Shown piece by piece: positions 7,457 through 16,561 of a stretch of DNA of 41,050 bases. Source of the DNA: Zetaproteobacteria bacterium (GTDB taxonomy: Bacteria; Pseudomonadota; Zetaproteobacteria; Mariprofundales; Mariprofundaceae); contig PEAA01000016.1 in assembly GCA_002753275.1 (NCBI GenBank), positions 1 to 41,050 on the forward strand. The letters run 5' to 3'. The translations under genes and the position numbers were made by a program. Position 1 is the stretch's first letter. Each line of letters starts with the position of its first letter. The notes below the pieces were generated by a model that did not search any database, was not told the DNA's origin, and saw only the letters and a program-made list of their open reading frames with translations.

Positions 7457-8331
7457 TGCCAAACACCCTCTATTTAGCCCCGGCGAAGGTCAACCTACAC
7501 CTCGCCATTACAGCCACACTTGCCAATGGTTACCACACACTCGATACATCGTTTGTCTATGTCGATGTTGCGGATACGCTGCATATTTCACCCGCAACCA
7601 CACTTCAAGTCGATTGCTCGAATCCATCGCTAAGTGGTGAAAAAAACTTGGTATTTCAACTCCTGGATGCCATGCGCCAACATTTTCATGTTGTGCAAGG
7701 TCTCAACATCTTCATCCAAAAGCATCTCCCTGCGCAAGCGGGATTGGGAGGTGGCTCATCCGATGCAGCAACAGCGATGATGGTCGCCAACCGTATGTGG
7801 AATCTCAATCGTTCGCGGGAAGAGCTAATCGCCTTCGCAACACCTTTTGGGGCTGACATACCCTGTTTTCTCTACCAAGAAGCCTCCCTCGCACTTGGCA
7901 TTGGTGATGCGCTCACACCATACCCTGATTCGATCCCCACTCAAACCGTATTGCTTGCCTTTCCCAATGTAGGCCTATCAACGCAAAAAGTATTTCAGCA
8001 CTTTGATCAACAACCCAATAAATTTATCAGATTGACCTCGCACAACAATGACGCTAGGGTTCGCACCCATTCGAGATCGCTTGGAATGAATGATTTGGAA
8101 TCCAGTGCTTGTGCATTATCAAATGAAGTAAAAGATCTACTCGATGTTTTGCGTCAACATAGTGAAAAAGCTTGGATGAGCGGAAGTGGATCATGTTGTG
8201 TGGCACTGCTCAACACAACAGAAGATGCAAAAGCGCTGCAAGATCATTTGTACAACCAAAAGCTTGCCACCTGGACACATGTGGGAAACTTCTTAACCAA
8301 GCATCCGTTACTTGAGAATATTGGGGCGTAG
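7453..8331 (+). CDS. ispE: 4-diphosphocytidyl-2-C-methyl-D-erythritol kinase IspE
   Basis: A 292-residue GHMP kinase of the MEP isoprenoid pathway; it phosphorylates CDP-methylerythritol. The N-terminus has APAKVNLHLAIT, the ATP-binding loop is LPAQAGLGGGSSDAA (about residues 92-106), and the C-terminal GHMP motif is WMSGSGSCCVAL. The start overlaps the lolB stop. The stop codon TAG (8329-8331) lies within tRNA-Gln, so the last three codons and stop share bases with the tRNA acceptor stem. Two adjacent ATG codons make the first residue ambiguous by one. Confidence 0.96.
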   Translation: MMPNTLYLAPAKVNLHLAITATLANGYHTLDTSFVYVDVADTLHISPATTLQVDCSNPSLSGEKNLVFQLLDAMRQHFHVVQGLNIFIQKHLPAQAGLGGGSSDAATAMMVANRMWNLNRSREELIAFATPFGADIPCFLYQEASLALGIGDALTPYPDSIPTQTVLLAFPNVGLSTQKVFQHFDQQPNKFIRLTSHNNDARVRTHSRSLGMNDLESSACALSNEVKDLLDVLRQHSEKAWMSGSGSCCVALLNTTEDAKALQDHLYNQKLATWTHVGNFLTKHPLLENIGA

Positions 8332-8396
8332 CCAAGCGGTAAGGCAACGGGTTTTGATCCCGTCACGCGTAGGTTCGAATCCTGCCGCCCCAGCCA
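8322..8396 (+). tRNA. tRNA-Gln (anticodon TTG)
   Basis: A 75-nt cloverleaf including an encoded CCA end. The acceptor stem pairs TGGGGCG with CGCCCCA. The anticodon stem ACGGG/CCCGT frames loop TTTTGAT with anticodon TTG at 8354-8356, and the T arm contains GGTTCGAATCC. It follows ispE and overlaps its last 10 bases. tRNA-Gln between ispE and prs is a known proteobacterial order. A short T-run follows at 8400-8405. Confidence 0.96.
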
Positions 8397-8431
8397 CTCT
8401 TTTTAAATCAATCCCATCAACACAAAAAACA

Positions 8432-9625
8432 TTACACTCGCGCTCCCGCAGGAAGTTTCACCGCCAACAGCGCTGATAACAATGCAAAAGCCGCAGCAAC
8501 CCACAAACATAACTCCAACCCCTGCCACTGATAGATCCAACCCGATAACAGCGTCCCTACAAGCCGTCCCCCCGCATTGGCCATGTAATAAAATCCAACA
8601 TTCATCGAAACACGATCATGATCCGACCATGATACAATCAGGTAGGAGTGCAGTGCCGAGTTGATGGCAAAGACAATTCCAAAAATCGCCAAACCCACCA
8701 CAACCACCCAGCCCAGATCCCCTCCTTGCTGCATCATCAAAGCAATCACAACGGTAATCATGGCCAAGATAAGCCCCCACACAATCACACTTCCTCGCCC
8801 TGCACGCGCTGGCAATAACGCAGGGGATAAAGATTGCACCACGCCATAACCGATCACCCAAAGCGCGAAGAAACCACCCACCGCTGTAAAACTCCATCCC
8901 AACACACCCTGCAAAAACAGCGGCAGTGCCACCACAAACCAGACATCACGCGCCCCAAAAAGAAAGAAGCGCGCCGCTGATAGCCAATTGACAGCGGGTG
9001 ACTTTGAAAATATGGCTGAAAATTTTGCCCGTTCGTTCAATCGTCCCAAATTTGCCGGCAACAACAGCATCGTCACCACGAGACTGACAACGAGCAACAT
9101 GATCATCGCCCACACTGCGCCTGCAAATCCACATGAAGCCAACAAAAAGCCGCCCATGAAGAAGCCAATACCCTTCAGGGCATTTTTTGAACCCGTCAAG
9201 AATGCCACCCAACGAAACAACCCATCCGCTTGCGCATCCGTGGGCAACAGCAGTTTCACCCCAGCCTTGGCACTCATTTTATTGAGATCTTTGGCAATGC
9301 CCGAGAGTGCCTGTGCCATCATCACCCATAGCACCGTGAGCATCGCTTCTGGCAACAACAACATCGCCAACGCGACAATTTGCAATGCCATACCAATATG
9401 CATGGTTCGATTCAAACCAATGCGTGCACCAAGCCATCCGCCCACCAAATTGGTGACAATGCCAAAAAACTCATAAAAAATAAACAGCATGGCAATTGCC
9501 AATGGCGCATAACCCAATTGATGAAAATAGAGCAACACCAACATGCGCAAAGCGCCATCGGTCAGCGTAAAGGCCCAATAGCCTCCCGTGACTGTCAGAT
9601 AATGGCGAAACCCCTGATCGATCAT
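8432..9625 (-). CDS. arsJ: Organoarsenical efflux permease ArsJ (MFS)
   Basis: A 397-residue major facilitator membrane protein with about 12 hydrophobic segments. The N-terminal half (GGYWAFTLTDGALRMLVLL, NLVGGWLGARIGLNRTM, QALSGIAKDLNKMSAK) matches ArsJ as I know it. ArsJ exports 1-arseno-3-phosphoglycerate, which a dedicated GAPDH makes from arsenate; the compound then breaks down outside, so the pair acts as an arsenate efflux route. The GAPDH gene lies four bases upstream on the same strand, and the GAGGAG ribosome binding site of arsJ lies in its last codons. An ArsR-type regulator precedes both. Without these neighbours it would be only a generic MFS protein. Confidence 0.92.
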   Translation of the reverse strand: MIDQGFRHYLTVTGGYWAFTLTDGALRMLVLLYFHQLGYAPLAIAMLFIFYEFFGIVTNLVGGWLGARIGLNRTMHIGMALQIVALAMLLLPEAMLTVLWVMMAQALSGIAKDLNKMSAKAGVKLLLPTDAQADGLFRWVAFLTGSKNALKGIGFFMGGFLLASCGFAGAVWAMIMLLVVSLVVTMLLLPANLGRLNERAKFSAIFSKSPAVNWLSAARFFLFGARDVWFVVALPLFLQGVLGWSFTAVGGFFALWVIGYGVVQSLSPALLPARAGRGSVIVWGLILAMITVVIALMMQQGGDLGWVVVVGLAIFGIVFAINSALHSYLIVSWSDHDRVSMNVGFYYMANAGGRLVGTLLSGWIYQWQGLELCLWVAAAFALLSALLAVKLPAGARV

Positions 9626-9629
9626 GGTG

Positions 9630-10640
9630 TTACTTCTCCTCGATCAAACGGGCAACTTTTCTGGCTAACTCCATCATTCGATTGGCATAGCCCACTTCAT
9701 TATCATACCAGATCAACAACTTTACCTGTGTCTCATCAATGACCATCGTCGAGAGCGCATCAACAATCGATGAGCGTACATCATTGTTGTAATCCACCGA
9801 TACCAAAGGCCGCTCTTCATAGCCAAGGATACCATGAAGCGCGCCTTCAGCGGCCTCTTTTAAAAAACCGTTAATCTCTGCGACCGTTGTTGGGCGAGGC
9901 GCTTCAAAGACAAAATCCGTCAGCGATGCATTCAATTGTGGAACCCGCACAGCCAACCCATTCAGTTTGCCACGCAATTCGGGGAAAATCTGCGTAATTG
10001 CTTTTGCGGAACCGGTCGATGTCGGAATAAGTGAAAGACCGCATGCACGCGCACGGCGCAAATCTTTATGCCCCTTATCAATGATGGTTTGTGTATTGGT
10101 AATGTTATGAATCGTCGTCATACAACCATGCTTAATACCAATGCGTTCGTTGATCACTTTTACAACAGGTGCCAAACAGTTGGTTGTGCATGATGCTGCT
10201 GTAACCAAATGATGCTCTTGTGGATGGTAAAGGTGATCATTCACTCCCATAACAATATTGAGCGCCCCCGCGTTGATGGGCGCCGCAACTACCACTTTTT
10301 TCACACCTTGATCAAAATAGGCTTGCAACAACTCCGCCGTGCGAAATTTACCAGAGGCTTCGATCACAATATCACAATCGGACCAATCGGTAGCCGCAAT
10401 CTCCTTGTTCGTGGAGTACGATATAGCCCGTCCATCCACAACCATATCGCCATCTTCCACACAACACTCATGCCCCCAACGGCCATGCACAGAATCAAAA
10501 TTCAACAGATGTGCAGAACAATGGACATCCCCGGCAATCTCATTCACATGCACAAATTCCAGCTCTTCACATCCCCATGCCGCACGAAAACCAAGCCGCC
10601 CCATGCGTCCAAATCCATTGATACCAACCTTACGCCCCAT
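9630..10640 (-). CDS. ArsJ-associated glyceraldehyde-3-phosphate dehydrogenase
   Basis: A 336-residue GAPDH: NAD-binding [15 protein letters not shown] at the N-terminus, catalytic [10 protein letters not shown] in the middle, then TSTGSAKA and the C-terminal [12 protein letters not shown]. It can use arsenate instead of phosphate to form 1-arseno-3-phosphoglycerate, the substrate exported by ArsJ. The immediate arsJ and arsR neighbours, rather than glycolytic genes, indicate an arsenic role instead of central metabolism. The start at 10640 has AGGGGAG upstream. It is probably the first gene of the arsenate-inducible operon, with candidate operators in the 259 bp before it. Confidence 0.92.
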   Translation of the reverse strand: MGRKVGINGFGRMGRLGFRAAWGCEELEFVHVNEIAGDVHCSAHLLNFDSVHGRWGHECCVEDGDMVVDGRAISYSTNKEIAATDWSDCDIVIEASGKFRTAELLQAYFDQGVKKVVVAAPINAGALNIVMGVNDHLYHPQEHHLVTAASCTTNCLAPVVKVINERIGIKHGCMTTIHNITNTQTIIDKGHKDLRRARACGLSLIPTSTGSAKAITQIFPELRGKLNGLAVRVPQLNASLTDFVFEAPRPTTVAEINGFLKEAAEGALHGILGYEERPLVSVDYNNDVRSSIVDALSTMVIDETQVKLLIWYDNEVGYANRMMELARKVARLIEEK

Positions 10641-10713
10641 TTTCTCCCCTATTTCACGGTTTATTGTCTAAGGTTGATCTGAATCCTATTCCCGACCGTA
10701 CAAATCCTGATAT

Positions 10714-10724
10714 GCGAATATGTC
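10714..10724. promoter_or_regulatory. Candidate ArsR operator, copy 1
   Basis: GCGAATATGTC(A) occurs here and again in inverted orientation at 10826-10836 (12 of 12 identical with the extra base). Both lie between arsR and the gapdh-arsJ operon. ArsR repressors bind short AT-rich dyads near their promoters, so these are plausible operators; the binding itself is inferred. Confidence 0.4.
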
Positions 10725-10825
10725 ATTTTGATGTCAACAACGCATTAAAATAAACCTGCACTGAATAACAATGGCAATCGACAGCAAAAAATAATCAACG
10801 GTTGTGCCAATACAGCCTTTCATCT

Positions 10826-10836
10826 GACATATTCGC
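10826..10836. promoter_or_regulatory. Candidate ArsR operator, copy 2 (inverted)
   Basis: GACATATTCGC, the exact reverse complement of the copy at 10714-10724, about 110 bp away. The spacing would permit looping or separate control of two promoters. It sits about 65 bp downstream of the arsR stop in the direction of transcription. Confidence 0.4.
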
Positions 10837-10899
10837 TCCTACTGTAACTCATGGCTTCAATGATAACGGACATCACATCCTTACATGCTGAGATGTAAA

Positions 10900-11220
10900 T
10901 CAGCACGCCTGTTGATCATCCAAAGAAGCAAGATCATGCTGCAGTTGAGGATCATGCAAGGTCCTGCTTTTAATCAAATCGACAAGCGCGATCACACCAT
11001 CATCGTTTTTCATCGAATAGTAAACCCATTTACCCATCCGCCGCCCCTCAACCAAGCCACAATTTCTTAATACATTGAGATGGCGTGATATGGTACTTTG
11101 TGGCAATGCGAGGGTATTCGTCAGATGACAAACACAAAGTTCACCTTTTTGGCACAATAGATGAACGATTCGTAAGCGAACACCATCCGCAAGCCCTTTA
11201 AACAACAGTTCTAAATTCAT
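10900..11220 (-). CDS. arsR: ArsR/SmtB family arsenic-responsive repressor
   Basis: A 106-residue winged-helix regulator. ELCVCHL carries the Cys-X-Cys arsenite-binding site of classic ArsR (ELCVCDL), located in the helix before the recognition helix; SQ/TISRHLNVLRNCGLVEGRRMGKWVYY is the DNA-binding wing region. A likely third thiol near the end (QQAC) may add a ligand. The ATG at 11220 is chosen; an in-frame TTG two codons earlier is the alternative. It represses until arsenite binds. It lies upstream of gapdh-arsJ on the same strand and probably controls them. No arsenite pump (arsB/acr3) is present here. Confidence 0.9.
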   Translation of the reverse strand: MNLELLFKGLADGVRLRIVHLLCQKGELCVCHLTNTLALPQSTISRHLNVLRNCGLVEGRRMGKWVYYSMKNDDGVIALVDLIKSRTLHDPQLQHDLASLDDQQAC

Positions 11221-11501
11221 GGACAAACTTTAATGCCAATCATTCTCAATGTCCGCTATTGATACCAGACACCCTCCAGGCGACGCCATAAGAAAAATAC
11301 CGCCATTGCGCTCTTGAGCCACCGTTCATCATCGCGATTCATAAATTATCCATGCGTCATTGTTCATGCATTGAGCAAGGAGATCATCACCAATTAAACT
11401 TGAAAAAAATCATATCCATCACATAATGCCGAGCAATTAAAGTAATTCGTGTTCGATGAAAAAATATTTTTTATCACACCAATGTCTCTTCAGGAGAGAG
11501 T

Positions 11502-12473
11502 ATGAACAGCAAGCGGTTAAAGCTTTTTTCGGGCTCTTCAAACCCACCCCTCACTCGCGCTATTTGTGAGCATATTGATGAACCCATTGGAAAAATGAAC
11601 AAACGCTCTTTTTCTGACGGTGAAATTTTTGTTCAAATTGAAGAGACCATTCGCGGACTGGATGCTTTTTTCATCCAAAGCACCTCCAACCCAACCAATG
11701 ATCATTTAATGGAACTATTAATCGCTATGGATGCCGCCAAGCGTGCTTCTGCGCGTCATATTTGCGCCGTGATTCCCTATTTCGGTTATGCGCGTCAAGA
11801 TCGAAAAAATGTGGAACGCTCCCCTATTACCGCCAAACTTGTCGCAGACATGCTGACCACGGCTGGGGCCACACGCATCTTGACCATGGATTTACATGCA
11901 GGTCAGATCCAAGGTTTCTTCAACATCCCTGTTGATAACATTTACGCAGCACCGATTTTCATCCATGACATCAAAAAACATAACGATTTAAGCGATGTCA
12001 TGATCGTCTCACCTGATGTAGGTGGTGTTGTTCGTGCCCGCGCACTGGCAAAACGACTGCATGTTGATATGGCCATTGTTGATAAGCGCCGCCCAGCCCC
12101 CAATGTGGCCAAAGTGATGAATATCATTGGTAATGTTGAAGGAAAACACTGCATTTTAGTCGATGACATTGCAGACACTGCCGGAACGCTCTGCAACGCC
12201 GCGACCGCACTGATTGAACATGGTGCCAAAAAGGTATCTGCCTATATCACCCACGGTGTTTTGTCAGGGCCAGCCTCGGAACGCATTGCCGAATCAGACC
12301 TATCTGAACTGGTTGTTACAGATACCATCTTACAACCGCAACATATTCTTGATACAGGGAAAGTTCGTGTCTTATCCACCGCACCACTCTTAGGTGAAGC
12401 AATTGCACGCATCTATGATGCCCGTTCAATCAGCAGCCTTTATGAACTTTGGGACTATGATATTGACAATTAA
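11502..12473 (+). CDS. prs: Ribose-phosphate pyrophosphokinase
   Basis: A 323-residue enzyme making PRPP from ribose 5-phosphate and ATP for nucleotide, histidine and tryptophan synthesis. Typical blocks are KLFSGSSNPPLTRAI at the N-terminus, PYFGYARQDRK, the catalytic flexible loop with DKRRP, and the PRPP-binding loop LVDDIADTAGTLCNAA (about residue 220). AGGAGAG precedes the ATG. It is normally next to tRNA-Gln/ispE; here the ars operon intervenes. The 275 bp upstream hold no gene; a 14-bp A/T palindrome (AAAAAATATTTTTT, 11459-11472) may be part of the promoter region. Confidence 0.97.
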   Translation: MNSKRLKLFSGSSNPPLTRAICEHIDEPIGKMNKRSFSDGEIFVQIEETIRGLDAFFIQSTSNPTNDHLMELLIAMDAAKRASARHICAVIPYFGYARQDRKNVERSPITAKLVADMLTTAGATRILTMDLHAGQIQGFFNIPVDNIYAAPIFIHDIKKHNDLSDVMIVSPDVGGVVRARALAKRLHVDMAIVDKRRPAPNVAKVMNIIGNVEGKHCILVDDIADTAGTLCNAATALIEHGAKKVSAYITHGVLSGPASERIAESDLSELVVTDTILQPQHILDTGKVRVLSTAPLLGEAIARIYDARSISSLYELWDYDIDN

Positions 12474-12613
12474 TTGCGCACCTTCACAGGGCACAATTTA
12501 AAAAGCGATCATTCTCATTTGCTTGATCATGACAAACCCTTTAGGGTGCGTCGCCTCAAAACACATTCGCAACGGGCATACCCGTCGAATTTACAATGAC
12601 TTAGGAGCTAAAC

Positions 12614-13216
12614 ATGGCTGATTATACAATCAACGCAACCTTGCGTGAAAAAACAGGCAAGGGCGAAAATCGTCGCATGCGTCGTGCGGGAATGATTCCC
12701 GCTATTATTTATGGCGGAGAAAAAGCGGATCTTCCAATCATTCTTAATCAAAATGCCATCAACAAGCTTTTAGACCAAGAACATTTCTTCACCACTATGA
12801 TTGACATCAACATCGAGGGAAAAAGTGGCTCAGAAACTGTTATTTTGAAAGATTCACAATGGTGCCCAATGTATGACACCGCAACCCATTTGGATTTTTT
12901 ACGCGTCAATGCATCAGATAGCGTTCACTTGGAAGTTCCAGTTGTTGCCATCAATTCTGAAAAAGCACCAGGTATTGTCGCAGGTGGTATGATTGATCTG
13001 ATCCGTCACACCCTTGAAGTCACATGCCGTGCAGACTCAATTCCTGAACATATTGAAATCGATTGCTCAACATTAAACATTGGTGACACCGTGCATATTG
13101 ATGACATTACCCTTCCAGATGGGGTAGAAGTGCATCATGAAGTCAACTTCACCATTCTTAATCTTGCCGCATTGAAAGTCGCGAAGTCTGAAGAATCTGA
13201 AGAGGCTTCAGCTTAA
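12614..13216 (+). CDS. rplY: 50S ribosomal protein L25 (CTC/TL5 long form)
   Basis: A 200-residue 5S rRNA-binding ribosomal protein. The N-terminal L25 domain reads LREKTGKGENRRMRRAGMIPAIIYGG; a C-terminal TL5-type beta domain (GGMIDLIRHTLEVTCRADSIPEHIEID) makes it the long general stress protein CTC form. The tail is acidic and Ser/Glu-rich (EESEEASA). The ribosome binding site is AGGAG. It lies between prs and pth, the standard order, and pth follows after six bases. Confidence 0.96.
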   Translation: MADYTINATLREKTGKGENRRMRRAGMIPAIIYGGEKADLPIILNQNAINKLLDQEHFFTTMIDINIEGKSGSETVILKDSQWCPMYDTATHLDFLRVNASDSVHLEVPVVAINSEKAPGIVAGGMIDLIRHTLEVTCRADSIPEHIEIDCSTLNIGDTVHIDDITLPDGVEVHHEVNFTILNLAALKVAKSEESEEASA

Positions 13217-13222
13217 TCTGTT

Positions 13223-13804
13223 ATGAAATTTATCGTCGGGTTAGGCAACCCCGGCAATCAGTACCAAGATACGCGCCACAATGTTGGCTTTCGTTTTCTT
13301 GATCTACTTGCGCATCGTGAGGGAGTATCGTTTCAGATGCTCCCCCGCTTCAAAGCAGAAATAGCCACGCTCACCCATGAAATCCATGGAAAAATTTTTC
13401 TGATCAAACCACAAACCTTTATGAACAACAGCGGCGAATCGATCTCCCCTATCCTGCAATTTTACCAAGCAACCCCTTCAGATGCCGTTGTTATCTTTGA
13501 TGACCTTGATCTCCCCGTGGGCAAAGTTCGGCTCCGCAAAGGTGGCGGACATGGTGGACACAATGGGCTTCGTTCGTTAAATCAACACCTACCCAACAGT
13601 GACTATGGTCGTATCAAAATTGGTATCGGCAGACCTGACCATGGCAATATTACCGCCTGGGTTTTAGGCAAAGCTTCTGAAGGAGATATTGCCACAGAAC
13701 GGCATATTTTTGACTGTATCATTGCAGAGTTCCCCAACATCTTACAAGCCAACTATGATAAAGCTGGCAACAACATTCACCATATTCTCAATCAAGGATC
13801 ATAA
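13223..13804 (+). CDS. pth: Peptidyl-tRNA hydrolase
   Basis: A 193-residue enzyme that releases peptides from prematurely dropped peptidyl-tRNA. Key motifs: [20 protein letters not shown] with the catalytic His of the RHNVG motif, [12 protein letters not shown], and [27 protein letters not shown]. Full family length. Six bases after rplY and two bases before ychF, so they are probably one transcript. Confidence 0.97.
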   Translation: MKFIVGLGNPGNQYQDTRHNVGFRFLDLLAHREGVSFQMLPRFKAEIATLTHEIHGKIFLIKPQTFMNNSGESISPILQFYQATPSDAVVIFDDLDLPVGKVRLRKGGGHGGHNGLRSLNQHLPNSDYGRIKIGIGRPDHGNITAWVLGKASEGDIATERHIFDCIIAEFPNILQANYDKAGNNIHHILNQGS

Positions 13805-13806
13805 CC

Positions 13807-14901
13807 ATGGCTTTAAGTATCGGCATCGTCGGTCTCCCCAATGTAGGCAAATCAACGCTATTCAACGCGCTCAATGGTGGCGGCGCGGAAGCTGCAAATT
13901 ACCCTTTTTGCACCATTGACCCCAATGTTGGCATCGTGGCCGTCCCTGATCCGCGCATCGATGCACTCTCTGCGATTGTAAAACCGCAAGCCATTCAGCC
14001 GGCCGTTGTCGAGTTTGTGGATATTGCAGGCCTGGTTGCGGGCGCCGCCAAGGGTGAAGGACTTGGCAATAAATTTTTGGGCAACATCCGTGAATGCGCT
14101 GCCATTGCCCATGTGGTTCGCTGTTTTGAAGATGACAACATCACCCATGTCGCCAACAAAGTGAACCCACTTGCCGACATTGAGACCATCGATATTGAAC
14201 TGACCCTTAAAGATATGGATACCGTTGAGAAATCGCTTCAACGCGTACAAAAACTGGCCAAGACGGGTGACAAAGAGGCCAAAAATGCGGTTGAAATCTT
14301 TGAACTCATTCTCAAAGCGCTGGAAGAGGGAACCCCCATTCGTCGCCAAAACCTCTCCGCATCACAACGATTGGTCATTAAAGATCTACAACTGCTCACT
14401 GACAAACCCGTCCTCTATATTGCCAATGTCGACGATGGTTCGCTCCCTGATGGCAATCATTTGGTGGCGCAGGTAAAAGCATTTGCCGCCGAAGAGGGTG
14501 CGCGCGTTGCCATTGTCTCCGCACAAATCGAAGCGGAACTGGTTGAGATGGATGCCGAGAGCAAACTTGAATTTTTATCCGATCTTGGGCTTACAGAACC
14601 CGGTTTAAATACCGTGATTCGAGAAGCTTATGCCCTGCTCAATTTGATCACCTACTTTACCGCGGGTGTCAAAGAGGTTCGCGCCTGGACCATCAAGATT
14701 GGTGATACGGCCCCAAAAGCCGCCGCTGTTATTCATACCGATTTTGAAAAAGGATTCATTCGTGCAGAGACCATTGCCTATGAAGACTTTGTTGGACTCG
14801 GTGGAGAAGCCAAAGCGAAAGAGGCGGGGAAAATGCGCCTTGAAGGCAAAGAGTATGTCGTCAAAGATGGCGATGTATTGCATTTCCGTTTTAATGTTTA
14901 A
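13807..14901 (+). CDS. ychF: Ribosome-associated ATPase YchF
   Basis: A 364-residue OBG-family P-loop NTPase that prefers ATP. G1 is [14 protein letters not shown], the switch region [23 protein letters not shown], and the specificity loop is the NVDDG-type rather than NKxD, which explains ATP preference. The C-terminal TGS domain reads [39 protein letters not shown]. It follows pth as in many Proteobacteria. Involved in translation and oxidative stress response; not a resistance or mobile gene. Confidence 0.97.
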   Translation: MALSIGIVGLPNVGKSTLFNALNGGGAEAANYPFCTIDPNVGIVAVPDPRIDALSAIVKPQAIQPAVVEFVDIAGLVAGAAKGEGLGNKFLGNIRECAAIAHVVRCFEDDNITHVANKVNPLADIETIDIELTLKDMDTVEKSLQRVQKLAKTGDKEAKNAVEIFELILKALEEGTPIRRQNLSASQRLVIKDLQLLTDKPVLYIANVDDGSLPDGNHLVAQVKAFAAEEGARVAIVSAQIEAELVEMDAESKLEFLSDLGLTEPGLNTVIREAYALLNLITYFTAGVKEVRAWTIKIGDTAPKAAAVIHTDFEKGFIRAETIAYEDFVGLGGEAKAKEAGKMRLEGKEYVVKDGDVLHFRFNV

Positions 14902-14922
14902 AATTAAGTTTTAGGAGAGACC

Positions 14923-15666
14923 ATGTCCCTATTTGAACTGATTCCAGCAATTGATTTAAAAGGTGGCCACTGTGTTCGCCTCAAGCAAGGGCGTATGGAT
15001 GATGCCACCGATTATGGCAATGATCCGGCGTTGATGGCTGAAAAGTGGCAAAGTCTAGGGGCTGATCGCCTGCATGTGGTCGATCTTGATGGTGCTTTTG
15101 CAGGTAAACCCGAAAATAGAGAGGCCATTCGTCAAATCTGTTCCCGTTTAACGATTCCCGTTCAACTTGGTGGTGGTCTTCGAGACCTAAGCAGTATCGA
15201 AAACACCTTGGCCTTGGGCATTGATCGGGTGATTTTAGGCTCAGCAGCCGTCTCCAACCCGCAACTCGTGACCGATGCCTGCCTTGCCTTTCCAGATAAA
15301 ATTTGCATTGGCATTGATGCCAAAGAGGGGATGGTTGCGGTGCATGGTTGGGATGATGTCACCGATGTCACTGCCCGTGATTTGGCCAAGAAATTTGAAG
15401 ATGCAGGTGTCTCTGCAATTATTTACACCGATATTTCCCGTGATGGTATGTTATCAGGGCCAAACATTGAGGAGACGCTCCGCTTGGCGCAGCATGTATC
15501 CATCCCCGTGATTGCATCGGGGGGAGTGAGCCAAGCTTCAGATATTTTCGAACTCGCCAAACACTTCAACGCAGGTGTTTGTGGTGCCATTACAGGCCGT
15601 GCGATTTACGAAGGCACTCTTGATTTTGCCAAAACCGTTGCGGAACTTAAAGCATCATGCCGTTAA
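14923..15666 (+). CDS. hisA: Phosphoribosylformimino-5-aminoimidazole carboxamide ribotide isomerase HisA
   Basis: A 247-residue TIM barrel of histidine synthesis converting ProFAR to [22 protein letters not shown] has the first catalytic Asp; [12 protein letters not shown], the second-half phosphate loop ASGGVS and [15 protein letters not shown] with the second catalytic Asp are visible. GGAG lies upstream. The gene overlaps hisF by 10 bases. The other his genes are not here. Confidence 0.96.
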   Translation: MSLFELIPAIDLKGGHCVRLKQGRMDDATDYGNDPALMAEKWQSLGADRLHVVDLDGAFAGKPENREAIRQICSRLTIPVQLGGGLRDLSSIENTLALGIDRVILGSAAVSNPQLVTDACLAFPDKICIGIDAKEGMVAVHGWDDVTDVTARDLAKKFEDAGVSAIIYTDISRDGMLSGPNIEETLRLAQHVSIPVIASGGVSQASDIFELAKHFNAGVCGAITGRAIYEGTLDFAKTVAELKASCR

Positions 15667-16418
15667 GTAAACGCATCATCCCCTGCCTTGATATCGCCCA
15701 TGGCCGTGTCGTTAAAGGTGTTCAGTTTGTCGATATTATCGATGCGGGTGACCCTGTCGAAGCAGCCATTCGTTACGACCAACAAGGTGCAGATGAACTC
15801 TGTTTCTTAGATATTCGTGCGACCCATGAAAACCGAGATACCCTCTACCATGTCGTCTCCGATGTGGCTGAGAATGTCTTCATGCCTCTCACCGTTGGCG
15901 GTGGAATCAAAGAGTTATCCGATATTGAAAACCTGTTGCACGCCGGAGCCGATAAGGTTTCCATCAACACCGCAGCCATTTTCAACCCCCAACTGGTGAA
16001 AGATGCTGCGCTCCGCTTTGGTTCATCCACCATTGTCGTTGCGATCGATGCCAAGCGTGTTGCCGACCACTGGGAGTGCTTCACCCATGGCGGTCGTAAA
16101 GAGACGGGGCTCAATGCTGTGGATTGGGCAAAGAAGATGGCGGATGATGGTGCCGGCGAGATTTTACTTACCAGCATGGATGCCGATGGTACCAAGGAGG
16201 GTTATGATCTTGCGCTCACAGCCACGGTTGCTGAAACGATCTCAGCCAATGTGATTGCATCAGGTGGCGTTGGAACCCTGCAACATCTGGCCGATGGACT
16301 TTTGCTTGGCAAAGCCGATGCCGTGCTCGCCGCCTCAATTTTTCACTTCAATGAACATACGATCGCTGAAGCCAAAGCCTATTTGGCCAAGCAAGGAATT
16401 TGCGTTCGTCAGAAATAG
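15657..16418 (+). CDS. hisF: Imidazole glycerol phosphate synthase cyclase subunit HisF
   Basis: A 253-residue TIM barrel that cyclises PRFAR to imidazole glycerol phosphate using ammonia from His[17 protein letters not shown] (catalytic Asp), [14 protein letters not shown], and [17 protein letters not shown] (second Asp) are diagnostic. The start lies inside hisA. HisH is not adjacent, so it must be encoded elsewhere. Two hairpins follow the stop. Confidence 0.97.
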   Translation: MPLSKRIIPCLDIAHGRVVKGVQFVDIIDAGDPVEAAIRYDQQGADELCFLDIRATHENRDTLYHVVSDVAENVFMPLTVGGGIKELSDIENLLHAGADKVSINTAAIFNPQLVKDAALRFGSSTIVVAIDAKRVADHWECFTHGGRKETGLNAVDWAKKMADDGAGEILLTSMDADGTKEGYDLALTATVAETISANVIASGGVGTLQHLADGLLLGKADAVLAASIFHFNEHTIAEAKAYLAKQGICVRQK

Positions 16419-16434
16419 AAGCTGTGAGGCTTGT

Positions 16435-16458
16435 GCTGTCATACACCGAAATGACAGC
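16435..16458 (+). terminator. Stem-loop after hisF
   Basis: GCTGTCAT / ATGACAGC is a perfect 8-bp stem with an 8-nt loop, starting 17 bases past the hisF stop. It lacks a clear T-run, so it may be a transcript-stabilising or Rho-assisted end rather than a classic terminator. Confidence 0.35.
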
Positions 16459-16504
16459 CATGTGATGATCTACACCCGTAGCAAAAACACCCCACAATAT
16501 TGAT

Positions 16505-16532
16505 CAACAAGGGGCCAAAACACCCCTTGTTG
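16505..16532. terminator. Bidirectional stem-loop between hisF and the chemoreceptor gene
   Basis: CAACAAGGGG and CCCCTTGTTG form a perfect 10-bp stem with an 8-nt loop between convergent genes. No strong T-run follows on either strand. The position suggests a shared transcription end. Confidence 0.5.
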
Positions 16533-16561
16533 CATGATTACCACCACTCTTTCTCCCGCAA

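Noticed and set aside
11459-11472. AAAAAATATTTTTT palindrome before prs
   Set aside because: Short A/T palindromes are expected in AT-rich promoters; no factor can be assigned.
11227-11501. A repeat of the tRNA-Gln 3' end marking an island att site at the far edge of the ars operon
   Set aside because: I looked for the tRNA 3' bases here and found no matching copy, so integrase-type insertion is not supported.
12531-12595. Two small stems (ACCCT/AGGGT, ACGGG/CCCGT) before rplY
   Set aside because: Stems of four or five base pairs with tiny loops are too weak to claim a leader regulator.
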